A DNA stretch of 64,000 nucleotides from Alphaproteobacteria bacterium AO1-B (GCA_001890945.1 MLAX01000001.1:1364001-1428000); one strand, 5' to 3'; numbered from the stretch's first letter, positions 36,859 to 45,393 are shown. Numbers and translations are program-made. Notes: generated from the sequence alone by a model not told the origin.

Positions 36859-39456
36859 ATGAAGGACATTTTTGACGCGTTTGAAAAAGGCCAGAACGAG
36901 TTCCTGAACTCCTTGAACGACGCCACGGCCTGGGGACCTTCCGAGCGGTTTACGGCACTGCAGGCTCAAGGAGCCGAGCTCTCCAATCTTGCAGAGCTGA
37001 TGGGGCGCGGCCTTTCCAAACATTTTGAGAAGATCACTGCGGATCACAAGGGCCGCTGGCAGCTGGGCCTCGCCGACATGGGCAAGGCGGTTGAAGATCT
37101 TACCGATGCCCAGCGGGACGGAACGCTGTTCGATGCCTGTCAGTCCTATTGGAAGGATGCGGCACAGCGGGCCGTGCTGACCATGGACGTATTGCGCCAG
37201 CGCGGTGACATCTTTTTGGAGCACGAAGAAGCGGGATGCCCGCCGGTCCTGATCTACGATTATGACGTGGTCATGGATGGCGCAGATCTGCCGCGGCCGT
37301 GCTGTTATCAGCTCCTCCGGATCAAAGCGCCCGAAGATGGCGACCACCGTGAAATGAAACCCTGGAAGCGGCCTTATGTGATCATCGACCCCCGGGCCGG
37401 TCACGGGGCAGGCATTGGCGGTTTCAAGCCGGACAGTCAGGTTGGTGTTGCCCTGCGTGACGGCCATCCGGTCTATTTCATTGCCTTCAAACGCATGCCG
37501 GAAAAGGGCCAGACGCTGGCCGATGTGACCCATGCCGAAGCGGCCTTCGTCCGCCGCATCATGGAAGAGCACCCGGACGCGCCGAACCCGATCATCACCG
37601 GCAACTGCCAGGGGGGCTGGGCAACCTTGCTGCTTGCCGCGACCAATCCGGATTTGACAGGGCCGATCGTCTTGAACGGAGCGCCGGTTTCAACCTGGGC
37701 CGGGCGGGTCGGTGAAAACCCGATGCGCTACAATGGCGGCATTCTGGGTGGCACCTACAATGCCATGTTCTACTCAGATCTGGGGCACGGCGTCTTCGAC
37801 GGCGCCGACATCGTCCAGAATTTCGAGATGCTGAACCCGGCACGGAACTACTTCGGCAAGTACTATGACCTTTATTCCAAGGTCGACACCGAGCCGCATA
37901 GGTTCCTGGAATTCGAGCGCTGGTGGGGTGGCTATTTCCTTCTCAATGAAGCGGAAATGAAGTGGATCGTCGAACAGCTTTTCGTCGGCAACAAGCTGTC
38001 CAAGAACGAGGCCCAGCTGGAGCCGGGCCGCAACATCGACATCAAGCAGATCCGCGCGCCGATCATTGCCTTTGCCAGCTTCGGCGACAACATCACCCCG
38101 CCGCAACAGGCTTTGAACTGGATCATCGACACCTACTCGGACGAGCGCGAGATCGCGATCCGTGGCCAGCGCATCATTTACATGGTGCATGACCAGGTGG
38201 GTCACCTTGGCATCTTCGTGTCCTCCAAGATCGCGAAAAAGGAACACACCGAGGTCACCTCGACACTCAAGACCATCGAAGCGCTCGCACCGGGTCTTTA
38301 TGAAATGAAGATCGACGACTATGAGGGTGGCCTCATGGAGCGCGAATTCACAGTGTCCTTCCACGAACGCAAGATGGAAGACCTGATGAAGATCGACGAT
38401 GGCCGCGACGACGAAATTCCGTTTGCAGCAGTGGCCAGAGCCTCTGAACAGCAGGCCGAATTCTATGATGTGGCCGTGCGCCCATTCGTCCAGGCAGGAG
38501 TGACCGAGCAAAGCGCCGAATTGCGCCGCAAAACCCATCCGTTGCGGGTTCAGCGCGCGATTATGTCGAGCCTCAATCCAATGTTTGGCGGTTTGCCGGG
38601 CATGGCGGAACGGGTCAAAGAGGATCGTACGCCGGCGGACGCAAACAATCCTTTCTCTGAAATGGAACGTGTCAGTGCTGCCATGATCGAACAGTCTCTG
38701 GATCTCTTCCGGGATCTCAGGGACACCTGGTATGAAAATCTCTTTTACACGGTGTGGGGCTCGCCCTACATGCGCTGGTTCGGCCGGACGCATCAGCCGG
38801 GCCGCACGTTAAAACGCAAGGAAGACTTGCGCAGCCTGCCGCCGGTGCAAGCCGCGCTCATGCACATCGAGGAAGGCGGTTTCTGCGAGGCGGTGATCCG
38901 GATGCTGATCCTTCTGGCCGACAGCCGCGGCAATGTCCGCCGCGACCGGCTCGAACGCTCCGCACGGGTTCTGACCCAGGACGAGCCGTTCAAGTCGCTG
39001 TCACCGGATGCGCGCAGCTTCATGCTTCAGGAACAAACGCTGATTGTGGAATTTGCCCGCGAGCAGGCGATCGAAAGCCTGCCGAAATTGCTGAAGACCA
39101 AGGAAGACCGCGAAATGGCCTCCAAGGTCGTTCGTTACATCCCGGGCGCCATCGACGAGATGACGCCGCATACCCTGGAAATGGTTCAGACTTTCCAAAG
39201 TGTGCTGGGTCTGCCGCCCGTCTCCGAAGACATCACGTCCGATCCGCTGGTCTCCAGTGAAGCAGGTGCGCCGGATGCAGACGGCGACACACCGAAGGTG
39301 ACGGAGAAGGCTGCGTCCGCAAGCCCTGCGCCGCAAAAGGCGTCGGCACCCAAACGTGCTGCGAGAAAGGCTCCGGCGAAACCCGCGGCTGCGCGCAAAC
39401 CAGCTCCCCGGAAACCGCGCAGCACCGCCGGCAAGAAAGAGGAGCCTGCTGAATAG
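36859..39456 (+). CDS. DUF3141 protein: PhaC-like alpha/beta hydrolase with basic Ala/Lys/Pro tail
   Basis: 865 residues. An N-terminal helical region (1-120, phasin-like in appearance) precedes an alpha/beta-hydrolase core with IIDPRAGHGAGIGGFK and the box GNCQGG (Cys250). That box carries Cys as nucleophile as in PHA synthases; Asp in FASFGDNITPP and His in DQVGHLGIF complete a likely triad. A long helical domain follows (480-790). The last 55 residues are an Ala/Lys/Pro/Arg tail (KRAARKAPAKPAAARKP), like histone H1 or the PhaF DNA-binding tail. The family has no established function. It is in an operon with fabI, which suggests acyl-thioester or polyester metabolism. Confidence 0.85.
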   Translation: MKDIFDAFEKGQNEFLNSLNDATAWGPSERFTALQAQGAELSNLAELMGRGLSKHFEKITADHKGRWQLGLADMGKAVEDLTDAQRDGTLFDACQSYWKDAAQRAVLTMDVLRQRGDIFLEHEEAGCPPVLIYDYDVVMDGADLPRPCCYQLLRIKAPEDGDHREMKPWKRPYVIIDPRAGHGAGIGGFKPDSQVGVALRDGHPVYFIAFKRMPEKGQTLADVTHAEAAFVRRIMEEHPDAPNPIITGNCQGGWATLLLAATNPDLTGPIVLNGAPVSTWAGRVGENPMRYNGGILGGTYNAMFYSDLGHGVFDGADIVQNFEMLNPARNYFGKYYDLYSKVDTEPHRFLEFERWWGGYFLLNEAEMKWIVEQLFVGNKLSKNEAQLEPGRNIDIKQIRAPIIAFASFGDNITPPQQALNWIIDTYSDEREIAIRGQRIIYMVHDQVGHLGIFVSSKIAKKEHTEVTSTLKTIEALAPGLYEMKIDDYEGGLMEREFTVSFHERKMEDLMKIDDGRDDEIPFAAVARASEQQAEFYDVAVRPFVQAGVTEQSAELRRKTHPLRVQRAIMSSLNPMFGGLPGMAERVKEDRTPADANNPFSEMERVSAAMIEQSLDLFRDLRDTWYENLFYTVWGSPYMRWFGRTHQPGRTLKRKEDLRSLPPVQAALMHIEEGGFCEAVIRMLILLADSRGNVRRDRLERSARVLTQDEPFKSLSPDARSFMLQEQTLIVEFAREQAIESLPKLLKTKEDREMASKVVRYIPGAIDEMTPHTLEMVQTFQSVLGLPPVSEDITSDPLVSSEAGAPDADGDTPKVTEKAASASPAPQKASAPKRAARKAPAKPAAARKPAPRKPRSTAGKKEEPAE

Positions 39457-39509
39457 TCGGGCCTTCCTCTCGCACCAGTACTTCAAAAGCACGCCGAGGG
39501 ATCGGTTTC

Positions 39510-40100
39510 TTACCCGATCTCTCGGCTGATCCTCAAATCCTTGTAGAACACGGTCGTGGCATCAAGGTCGCCGTGGCTGCCATAGGCGTAGTCCGGTATG
39601 ATGCCGACTTTCTGATAGCCGCAGGTCGGGTAAAGATGTTCTGCCCGGTCGCCCGTGACCGTATCAAGCACGAGCAGCCAGCGCCCCAGCGAGAGCGCCA
39701 GATTATCAATCGCGGCCATGAGGTTCCGGGCAATACCTTTCCGCCGATGGTCCGGATGGACCATGAGTTTTGCAACCTCTGCCCTGTGCGGGCCGTTGTC
39801 CTGCGGAGCAAGGCACAGCATCACCACACCGGCAATGTTGTTTTCTTCGCGCGCAATAATCATGTACGCCGCGCCACGTGCCATATCATCCAGGCGAGAA
39901 CGCCAAAACTGATCGGCTTTCTCTGAGCTTAATGGAAGGATGAAGCCGATCCCGGCGCCATCTTCTACACAACTTTTCAGGAGTGCGCCGAGGTCTGAGA
40001 GAACCCCATTCGCATCTTCTGCCGTGAGCAAATGAAGGGGCGCGTCCGGTTTAAACTGCGGCATGGCTTTTTCTGATCTTTTGGGTGTGTCTTCTGTCAT
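39510..40100 (-). CDS. GNAT-family N-acetyltransferase
   Basis: 196-residue acetyltransferase. The central acetyl-CoA loop is VAKLMVHPDHRRKGIARNLMAA, after a strand NNIAGVVMLCL; the end LYPTCGYQKVGIIPDYA is the typical late GNAT segment. The substrate is unknown. Its ATG overlaps the stop of the upstream XRE-cupin regulator (40097-40100, ATGA), supporting this start and co-translation. Pairing of an XRE-cupin regulator with a GNAT is common in metabolite or stress-response operons. Confidence 0.9.
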   Translation of the reverse strand: MTEDTPKRSEKAMPQFKPDAPLHLLTAEDANGVLSDLGALLKSCVEDGAGIGFILPLSSEKADQFWRSRLDDMARGAAYMIIAREENNIAGVVMLCLAPQDNGPHRAEVAKLMVHPDHRRKGIARNLMAAIDNLALSLGRWLLVLDTVTGDRAEHLYPTCGYQKVGIIPDYAYGSHGDLDATTVFYKDLRISREIG

Positions 40101-40648
40101 GGGGTAATCACCGTCAGGAGATAACGTGCCGGCTCGGAGCCGGTCGCGTGATAGGCATTGGGGGTGTTCAGCCGGAAACGGAGACAGTCACCCGGGGCGA
40201 GGTCATGCCGTGTGTCCCCAAGGGTAACAGTGAGCGCACCGGACAGAAGAACAAGGTGATGCTCAAGATCGGAAAGGGGCGGGGCCGCATAGGAAATGAT
40301 GGCGCCGGCTGGAAGCGTGCCTTCAATGACGCTGCCCCGGAAGCCGGAGATCGCTGGAGACACACTGCGCCGCTGAAACCCGGTTTCCGGATCTCTCCAG
40401 ACTGGTTGGTCGGTGTGTGCAAGCTTTGCATCATGTGCCGCTGCACCGAAGCCAAAAAGATCAGCAACAGATACGCCAAACGCGGTCGCCAAGCGCCCAA
40501 GTGCAGCTGCGGTCGGACTGGTGTCGCTCCGCTCAATACGGGAAAGGGTTGCTCGGCTGATGCCGGATTTTTCTGCCAACTCGTCCAGCGACAATCCCTT
40601 CGCCTTGCGCAGGCCAACTAGGCGTTGTGCGAGATCCTGATCGTTCAT
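40097..40648 (-). CDS. XRE-family regulator with C-terminal cupin domain
   Basis: 183 residues. An N-terminal HTH (LVGLRKAKGLSLDELAEKSGISRATLSRIERSDTSPT: read as motifs KGLSLDELAEKSGIS and ATLSRIERSDTSPT) is joined to a cupin barrel (ISYAAPPLSDLEHHLVLLSG, then TRHDLAPGDCLRFR, then PNAYHATG). Such proteins sense small metabolites through the cupin. It is the first gene of a two-gene operon with the GNAT at 39510. Two ATGAGAA direct repeats upstream (40664-40688) may be its operator. Confidence 0.93.
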   Translation of the reverse strand: MNDQDLAQRLVGLRKAKGLSLDELAEKSGISRATLSRIERSDTSPTAAALGRLATAFGVSVADLFGFGAAAHDAKLAHTDQPVWRDPETGFQRRSVSPAISGFRGSVIEGTLPAGAIISYAAPPLSDLEHHLVLLSGALTVTLGDTRHDLAPGDCLRFRLNTPNAYHATGSEPARYLLTVITP

Positions 40649-40663
40649 ACCGTTTCCTCAATA

Positions 40664-40688
40664 ATGAGAATATTCCCATATATGAGAA
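40664..40688. promoter_or_regulatory. direct repeats upstream of the XRE-cupin gene
   Basis: ATGAGAA at 40664-40670 and 40682-40688, 18 bases apart, with the palindrome GAATATTC (40668-40675) between. They lie 16-40 bases upstream of the regulator start and are candidates for autoregulation. Confidence 0.45.
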
Positions 40689-40705
40689 ATACTGGGCGCG
40701 CCACC

Positions 40706-40740
40706 AAAAAAAGCCAATGCGCTGGAGTGGCGCATTGGCT
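40706..40740 (-). terminator. intrinsic terminator of the rhodanese gene
   Basis: On the minus strand: 11-base perfect stem AGCCAATGCGC / GCGCATTGGCT (40712-40722 and 40730-40740) with a seven-base loop, followed by seven T (40706-40712). It lies 45 bases past the rhodanese stop and separates that gene from the XRE operon. Confidence 0.92.
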
Positions 40741-40784
40741 GCATGTCGATTTCACAGTTGATTGAGGCAGGTGCAGTCTTTGGC

Positions 40785-41360
40785 TTAGAACATGTCTTCG
40801 GCTGTTGTCAGACCAAGAACCATCCAGTCCTGCATCCCGCCGCGGTAGTAAAAGATCTTTGCGACTGGATATCCCTCCCGCGCCATGGCCTTGATGGCAA
40901 CGGGGCTTTGAGGACAGGCCGGGCCATTGCAAAAGGCGATGACGTTTTCTGCCGCAGCGCACTCCCAAGCACCTTGTTCGCCCTCGCAGCCGAGTTCATC
41001 AAGACGCATGGCGACTTCCGTGTAAGGGATATGAATGCTGCCCGGGATCGTTGCTTGCGTGCGCCACTCCATCGTCCGCATATCAACGACCTTGGCGGTG
41101 CCGGACTTCAGCGCTTCGATGACTTCAAGCTCGCCAACCGGTGTGACCCCTGGAAGCGGGACCATCGGCTGCAGGACGCCGCCGATAAGGGCTGCTTCCG
41201 TTTTGGAGCGGGTGATATCAACCGCGCCCTCGTCGGTTTGGATCGTGACGACTGTGTCATCGCCGGAAATCTTCAGTTCGCCTTCCGCGAATGCTGGGCC
41301 GGTGCCGGTCAGTGCCAGCATCAAAAACGCAGCTAATAGAGATAGAAAACCCTGGCGCAT
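40785..41360 (-). CDS. exported rhodanese-domain protein
   Basis: 191 residues. Signal peptide (hydrophobic core FLSLLAAFLMLALTG, ending PAFAEG near residue 26). The rhodanese domain shows the conserved VVDMRTMEWRTQATIPGSIHIPY start, the active-site Cys loop IAFCNGPACPQS and a closing YYRGGMQDWMVLGL. The Cys suggests sulfur transfer or thiol redox work in the periplasm; the partner is unknown. The start with GGAGGA at a good distance is the ATG at 41358-41360; the frame is open further upstream but lacks a signal peptide there. Monocistronic with its own terminator. Confidence 0.9.
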   Translation of the reverse strand: MRQGFLSLLAAFLMLALTGTGPAFAEGELKISGDDTVVTIQTDEGAVDITRSKTEAALIGGVLQPMVPLPGVTPVGELEVIEALKSGTAKVVDMRTMEWRTQATIPGSIHIPYTEVAMRLDELGCEGEQGAWECAAAENVIAFCNGPACPQSPVAIKAMAREGYPVAKIFYYRGGMQDWMVLGLTTAEDMF

Positions 41361-41443
41361 AAAATCCTCCCGGTTCCGTATCGAATGGACATACTTTAAC
41401 ATATGCATATTTTTGAATATTTTTAGCATCGGCGCAAGCACCA

Positions 41444-41473
41444 AAGAAAAACCGGGCACCTTTTGGTGCCCGG
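41444..41473 (-). terminator. intrinsic terminator of the ketosynthase gene
   Basis: Nine-base perfect stem CCGGGCACC / GGTGCCCGG (41452-41460 and 41465-41473), four-base loop, followed on the minus strand by TTTTTCTT. It lies 25 bases beyond the stop of the FabF-type gene. Confidence 0.92.
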
Positions 41474-41497
41474 CTTGGCCTTGTCTCAAATCGGGTC

Positions 41498-42760
41498 TCA
41501 GATGCGCGAGAAGACTGCGCTGGCGTTCACTCCGCCGAATCCGAAACCGTTGGTCAGGACGTGGTCGACCTGGCGGCTGATGGCCTTGTCCGGCACCAGT
41601 TCAAACTTGGTCATTGCGTCATCCGGATCGACAAGGTTGCGGGACGGAGGCAGCTGACCGGTTGTCAGCGCCTTCACGCAAGCAATGGCTTCTACCGCAC
41701 CTGCTGCGCCCAAGAGATGGCCGAACATCGATTTGGAGGACGATACGGCAAGATCCTTGCCGCGGCCTTCAAACACAGTGTTCAGCGAGGCGACTTCTGC
41801 GGCGTCACCAACCGGTGTCGATGTGGAGTGGGCATTGACATAGCCAATGTCCGAGGAGGTCAGGTCGGCTGCGGCAAGAGCTTGCTGCATGGCGCGCAAG
41901 CCGCCTTCTCCATCCGGCGGAGAGGCTGTGACGTGATAGGCGTCTGCCGCCGTTCCGTAGCCTGCCAGCTCCACCAGGATGTTGGCGCCGCGGGCTTTGG
42001 CGTGCTCATAGTCCTCCAGCACCAGAATACCGGCGCCTTCCCCCATGATGAAACCATCCCGATCCTGATCGAAAGGCCGGGACGCGTGTTCGGGATTGTG
42101 GTTGCGCTTGGACGACATCGCCTTGGCCGCGCAAAAACCGGCATAGGACACGCGATCAATACAGGCTTCCGTGCCGCCTGCGATCATCACATCTGCCTCG
42201 CCGGCCCGAATGATGCGCGCTGCATCCCCAAGAGCCTGGAGACTGGCGGCGCAGGCTGTCACCGGCGCACCGATCGGTCCCTTCAAGCCATGGCGGATCG
42301 ACACCTGGCCGGCCGCCAGGTTCGCCAGAAACGAGGGAACGAGGAAAGGTGAGGCGCGGCGCGGGCCTTTTTCATCCACAAGGCGCGTCCCACCGGTCAT
42401 GGCCGGAAATCCGCCAACACCTGTTCCGATGATGATGCCCGTCCGTGTCTTTTGCAGGTCGGTTTCCGGCGCCCAGCCGGCTTGCGCAAGAGCTTCTCCG
42501 GTGGCCGCAAGGGCAAAGTGAATGAAACGGTCCGTACGCCGTTGTTCGCGGGCGTCGAGTGCGGCATCAACATCAAAACCGAATTCGTCTTCATCAATTG
42601 AAGGAACTTCCCCGGCGATCTGACAGGCGAGATCACTGGCATCGAATTTCGTGATCCGCCGGATACCATTGGCGCCTTCGATTATGCGCGACCAGAATCC
42701 ATCGACACCGGTTCCAATAGGGGACACGACACCCAATCCCGTTACGACCACTCGTCTCAT
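41498..42760 (-). CDS. beta-ketoacyl-ACP synthase II-type (FabF-like)
   Basis: Condensing enzyme of fatty-acid synthesis, 420 residues. Catalytic triad: Cys in VTACAASLQ (around residue 165-175), His in NAHSTSTPVGD and His in SKSMFGHLLGAAG, with Lys before the second His. The C-terminal GFGFGGVNA is normal for KAS II. The start at 42760 follows GGAGAG at suitable distance. No acyl-carrier protein or other fab gene is adjacent; instead a MarR regulator lies upstream. A GTGTAATTACAC palindrome 28 bases before the start suggests that this regulator controls it, so it may be a specialised ketosynthase. Confidence 0.92.
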   Translation of the reverse strand: MRRVVVTGLGVVSPIGTGVDGFWSRIIEGANGIRRITKFDASDLACQIAGEVPSIDEDEFGFDVDAALDAREQRRTDRFIHFALAATGEALAQAGWAPETDLQKTRTGIIIGTGVGGFPAMTGGTRLVDEKGPRRASPFLVPSFLANLAAGQVSIRHGLKGPIGAPVTACAASLQALGDAARIIRAGEADVMIAGGTEACIDRVSYAGFCAAKAMSSKRNHNPEHASRPFDQDRDGFIMGEGAGILVLEDYEHAKARGANILVELAGYGTAADAYHVTASPPDGEGGLRAMQQALAAADLTSSDIGYVNAHSTSTPVGDAAEVASLNTVFEGRGKDLAVSSSKSMFGHLLGAAGAVEAIACVKALTTGQLPPSRNLVDPDDAMTKFELVPDKAISRQVDHVLTNGFGFGGVNASAVFSRI

Positions 42761-42787
42761 TGCGCTCTCCTGTAGTTCCAAAGATTT

Positions 42788-42799
42788 GTGTAATTACAC
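42788..42799. promoter_or_regulatory. palindrome upstream of ketosynthase, probable MarR operator copy 1
   Basis: GTGTAATTACAC, perfect 12-base palindrome, 28 bases upstream of the ketosynthase ATG. It shares the pattern GTG-N-AATT-N-CAC with the palindrome at the marR start (43280-43293). Confidence 0.7.
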
Positions 42800-42849
42800 T
42801 TTTGAAGTCAACTTGAACCAAATCCCGAGGATATTGGCAGTTGTTTCGG

Positions 42850-43269
42850 TTAGAGTTGTGACAGGCGTTTCATCAGCCGGACGGAAGTCAAAAAGTCTTC
42901 TTCTCCGAGCAGATCCTTGACATGCTCCTGGGCATCGCGCCAAAGCGGGAGGGCATTTTCAATCAACAAGTTGCCTTGCTCTGTGATGCTGAAGGCCTTG
43001 CCCCTGGCATCGGCGGCAGGCCGCGAGATCAGGAAGCCCTTCTTTTCCAGGAGCGCCACGTTCCGAACCAGGGTCGTGCGCTCCATGGAAAGGCGTTCCG
43101 CCAATTCTGCCGTGGTTGCGCCATCGTGCTCCCGCACTGTGACCAGAACGGAAAACTGACCCGATGTGAATCCCGCCTTCCGGGCCATCTGATCATAATA
43201 GCGGCTGACTGCGCGCGCAGCTTTGCGGGCGTTGGTCAACACGCACAAGGAAAAGTCATCGTCGGACAT
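42850..43269 (-). CDS. MarR-family transcriptional regulator
   Basis: 139 residues. The winged-helix core is FTSGQFSVLVTVREHDGATTAELAERLSMERTTLVRNVALLEKKGFL (seen as GATTAELAERLSMERTTLVR and LLEKKGFLISR), the wing is DARGKAFSIT and the helical ends form the dimer. It is upstream of, and co-directional with, the ketosynthase. Two related palindromes, one in its own promoter and one before the ketosynthase, make autoregulation and control of that gene likely. The ligand is unknown; acyl-CoA or an aromatic/phenolic compound would fit the family. Confidence 0.9.
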   Translation of the reverse strand: MSDDDFSLCVLTNARKAARAVSRYYDQMARKAGFTSGQFSVLVTVREHDGATTAELAERLSMERTTLVRNVALLEKKGFLISRPAADARGKAFSITEQGNLLIENALPLWRDAQEHVKDLLGEEDFLTSVRLMKRLSQL

Positions 43270-43279
43270 GTGTCCTTAA

Positions 43280-43293
43280 TGTGCAATTGCACA
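43280..43293. promoter_or_regulatory. palindrome at marR start, probable MarR operator copy 2
   Basis: TGTGCAATTGCACA, perfect 14-base palindrome, 11 bases upstream of the marR ATG and within the region that should hold its promoter. Confidence 0.75.
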
Positions 43294-43406
43294 GTTTTTG
43301 TCAAGCATTCAAATTCCATGATTTCCTAGGCTGGCGTCATCAGCGGTTTGCGAAATTGATGCAAATGGTTATCGTCGTCAGCGATGTTATTTTTAAGGAG
43401 GTTCCG

Positions 43407-43970
43407 ATGAGCGATGCAGTTCAGTCACTTGAAGACATGAAAACCAAGATCCAGGAAAATTGGGGCTGGTTTCTGGCGTTGGGGATCGCGCTCGTTCTCG
43501 GAGGCATGATCCTGATCGCCGCGCCGCTGGCAACCTCGATTGCGGTCACGATCCTGATTGCAGCTGTTTTGTTTGTCGGAGGCCTCGTCCAGATCTATCA
43601 GGCCTTCAAGACCCAGGGCACGGCCGCATTCATCTGGAACATGATCACAGGCGTCATTGCAGTGATCGGCGGCGTTGTCATCTATGTGAACCCGCTCGCC
43701 GGGACACTTGCGCTGACGCTTGTCATTGCAGCGATTTTTGCAGCCCAGGGCATCAGCCAGATCGTCATGGCTTTCAAGCTCAAGCCGCATGATGGCTGGG
43801 TGTGGGTGTTGATTGCCGGTGTTGTGTCACTGGCCGCCGGGGTCATGATCTGGATGGACCTGCCGGGTTCTGCCGCCTGGGCGCTTGGGCTGATCGCAGG
43901 CATCTCTGTGTTGATCAATGGCTGGAGTTATATCGCCATTGCTTTGGCGGCGCGGGCCTCCAAATCCTGA
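43407..43970 (+). CDS. HdeD-family (DUF308) membrane protein
   Basis: 187 residues with six membrane helices arranged as three repeated pairs, typical of HdeD: WGWFLALGIALVLGGMILIA, AVTILIAAVLFVGGLVQIYQAF, and so on to GISVLINGWSYIAIALA. E. coli HdeD helps survival in dense, acid-stressed cultures; a general stress role is possible here. AAGGAGG lies six bases before the ATG at 43407, so I reject starts upstream. Followed by a hairpin at 44003-44030. Divergent from marR. Confidence 0.9.
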   Translation: MSDAVQSLEDMKTKIQENWGWFLALGIALVLGGMILIAAPLATSIAVTILIAAVLFVGGLVQIYQAFKTQGTAAFIWNMITGVIAVIGGVVIYVNPLAGTLALTLVIAAIFAAQGISQIVMAFKLKPHDGWVWVLIAGVVSLAAGVMIWMDLPGSAAWALGLIAGISVLINGWSYIAIALAARASKS

Positions 43971-44002
43971 AGCAACTTGCGGATATCACAGGTTAACACC
44001 TT

Positions 44003-44030
44003 CGCCCGGCAAAATATCTCTTGCCGGGCG
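44003..44030 (+). terminator. hairpin downstream of HdeD-like gene
   Basis: Ten-base stem CGCCCGGCAA / TTGCCGGGCG (44003-44012 and 44021-44030), eight-base loop. No T-run follows, so termination efficiency is uncertain. It lies 33 bases past the HdeD-like stop. Confidence 0.6.
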
Positions 44031-44234
44031 AGTGCTTTGATGTAGCTTGAAGCGGATTGAAATCGCAGGCCAAGCCTGCAAGACGGCTTTGAACGATGAT
44101 TGCAGTTGTTGGGCGGATGCCCGGACAGCCTCATAACAAAGCGCACTGGTGGTGGCCGCCCCCCGCCAGCCTATGACATTTGTGCGGCCGATGCCGCAGC
44201 TCTGATTTCAATACAACGTCAGTGGACAACACTC

Positions 44235-45344
44235 ATGACATCGATCACCCTGCGCGGCAGCGACCGCGTTCTCACTGTTGCCTGGGCGGACGGCACCAGC
44301 GCCGACTTCCCCTTTCTCTGGCTCCGGGACAATTGCCCGAGCGGCTTTCACCCGCAAACTCACGAACGGGAATTCGATCTCACCAGTATTCCGGAAACGC
44401 TTGGAATTCTCTCTGCTGAACTCGATGGCGAAGCGGTCCGGATTAAATGGGACGGAGAAGAGCACCAGAGCCGGTTTGACGCCGATTGGCTGAAGGCTCA
44501 CCGGCCCGGAATTGGCCTGAAGGACCCGGCGAACATTCCGCCGACCTTGTGGCGCGGCGATTTCCAATCGGCCAGCCTGCCAAGGATCAGTGCCGCCGAT
44601 CTGATGAACGATGATCAAGCCCTTTTGGGGTTCTTGATCGAGACGAAGAAGACGGGTCTTGCCATCGTGGACGGCATGGCGGATGACCGGGAAGCTGGTA
44701 TGGCTGCAGCCAAGCGGATTGGCTTTCTCAGGGAAACCAATTTCGGCGTGACGTTTGAAGTTCGGTCCATGCCGAACCCGAACAATCTTGCCTACACCTC
44801 ACACGCTTTGCCGCTGCATACCGATCTGGCAAATCAGGAGCTGCCACCAGGCTTTCAGTTCCTGCATTGCCTTGCCAACGATGCGCAAGGCGGCGGGTCC
44901 ACCTTCTGCGACGGCTTCGCCATTGCCGAAGATCTGCGCCAGAACGATCCGGAGGCCTTTGAACTCCTGTCAAAAACGCCGGTCCCGTTCCGGTTTCATG
45001 ATGACAGCTATGACATTCGCCGCCATCAGACGGTGATCGATCTGGATGCCTTTGGCAATTTGCAGGAGCTGCATTTCAATGCCCATCTGGCCGGAGTCTT
45101 CGATCTGCCCGCTGACAAGATGGAAGCCTACTACCGGGCTTACCGGAAAATCATGCAGAAGACCCGTTCAAGCGACTATGTCATCACCACGCGTCTTGAA
45201 GGCGGGGAAATGGTGATCTTCGACAATCGCCGGGTGCTTCATGGCCGGGCTTCGTTCGATCCCAATACCGGTTACCGGCATCTGCGCGGTTGCTATGTTG
45301 ATCGGGGCGAGTTCGACAGCCGGATCCGCGTGTTGAGCCGGTAA
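44235..45344 (+). CDS. gamma-butyrobetaine dioxygenase-like 2-oxoglutarate/Fe(II) enzyme
   Basis: 369 residues, TauD/BBOX family. The iron site is LPLHTDLANQE (His-x-Asp) plus His in RRVLHGRASF; Arg in TGYRHLRGCY should bind 2-oxoglutarate. The N-terminal domain (DUF971-like, FPFLWLRDNCPSGFHPQTHERE) is the one that binds zinc in gamma-butyrobetaine hydroxylase. Here only one Cys of the usual cluster remains, with two His nearby, so zinc binding may be altered or lost. Reaction: oxygenation of a trimethylammonium or related substrate, inferred from family. The ATG at 44235 is chosen to match family N termini. Followed by palindromic repeats. Confidence 0.85.
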   Translation: MTSITLRGSDRVLTVAWADGTSADFPFLWLRDNCPSGFHPQTHEREFDLTSIPETLGILSAELDGEAVRIKWDGEEHQSRFDADWLKAHRPGIGLKDPANIPPTLWRGDFQSASLPRISAADLMNDDQALLGFLIETKKTGLAIVDGMADDREAGMAAAKRIGFLRETNFGVTFEVRSMPNPNNLAYTSHALPLHTDLANQELPPGFQFLHCLANDAQGGGSTFCDGFAIAEDLRQNDPEAFELLSKTPVPFRFHDDSYDIRRHQTVIDLDAFGNLQELHFNAHLAGVFDLPADKMEAYYRAYRKIMQKTRSSDYVITTRLEGGEMVIFDNRRVLHGRASFDPNTGYRHLRGCYVDRGEFDSRIRVLSR

Positions 45345-45357
45345 GCCGACAGTTGCT

Positions 45358-45379
45358 GTCCCGGCCGCAGCGCCGGGAC
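45358..45379. repeat. palindromic repeat, module 1 copy B
   Basis: GTCCCGGC, six-base loop, GCCGGGAC, the same arms as at 13298-13318. Followed 14 bases later by a decayed module 2, the same order as at 13.3 kb. Confidence 0.75.
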
Positions 45380-45393
45380 CACCTGAACAGCTG

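Noticed and set aside
36367-37572. 401-codon open frame opposite fabI and DUF3141
   Set aside because: Spans two real genes antisense, no start signals, no domain.
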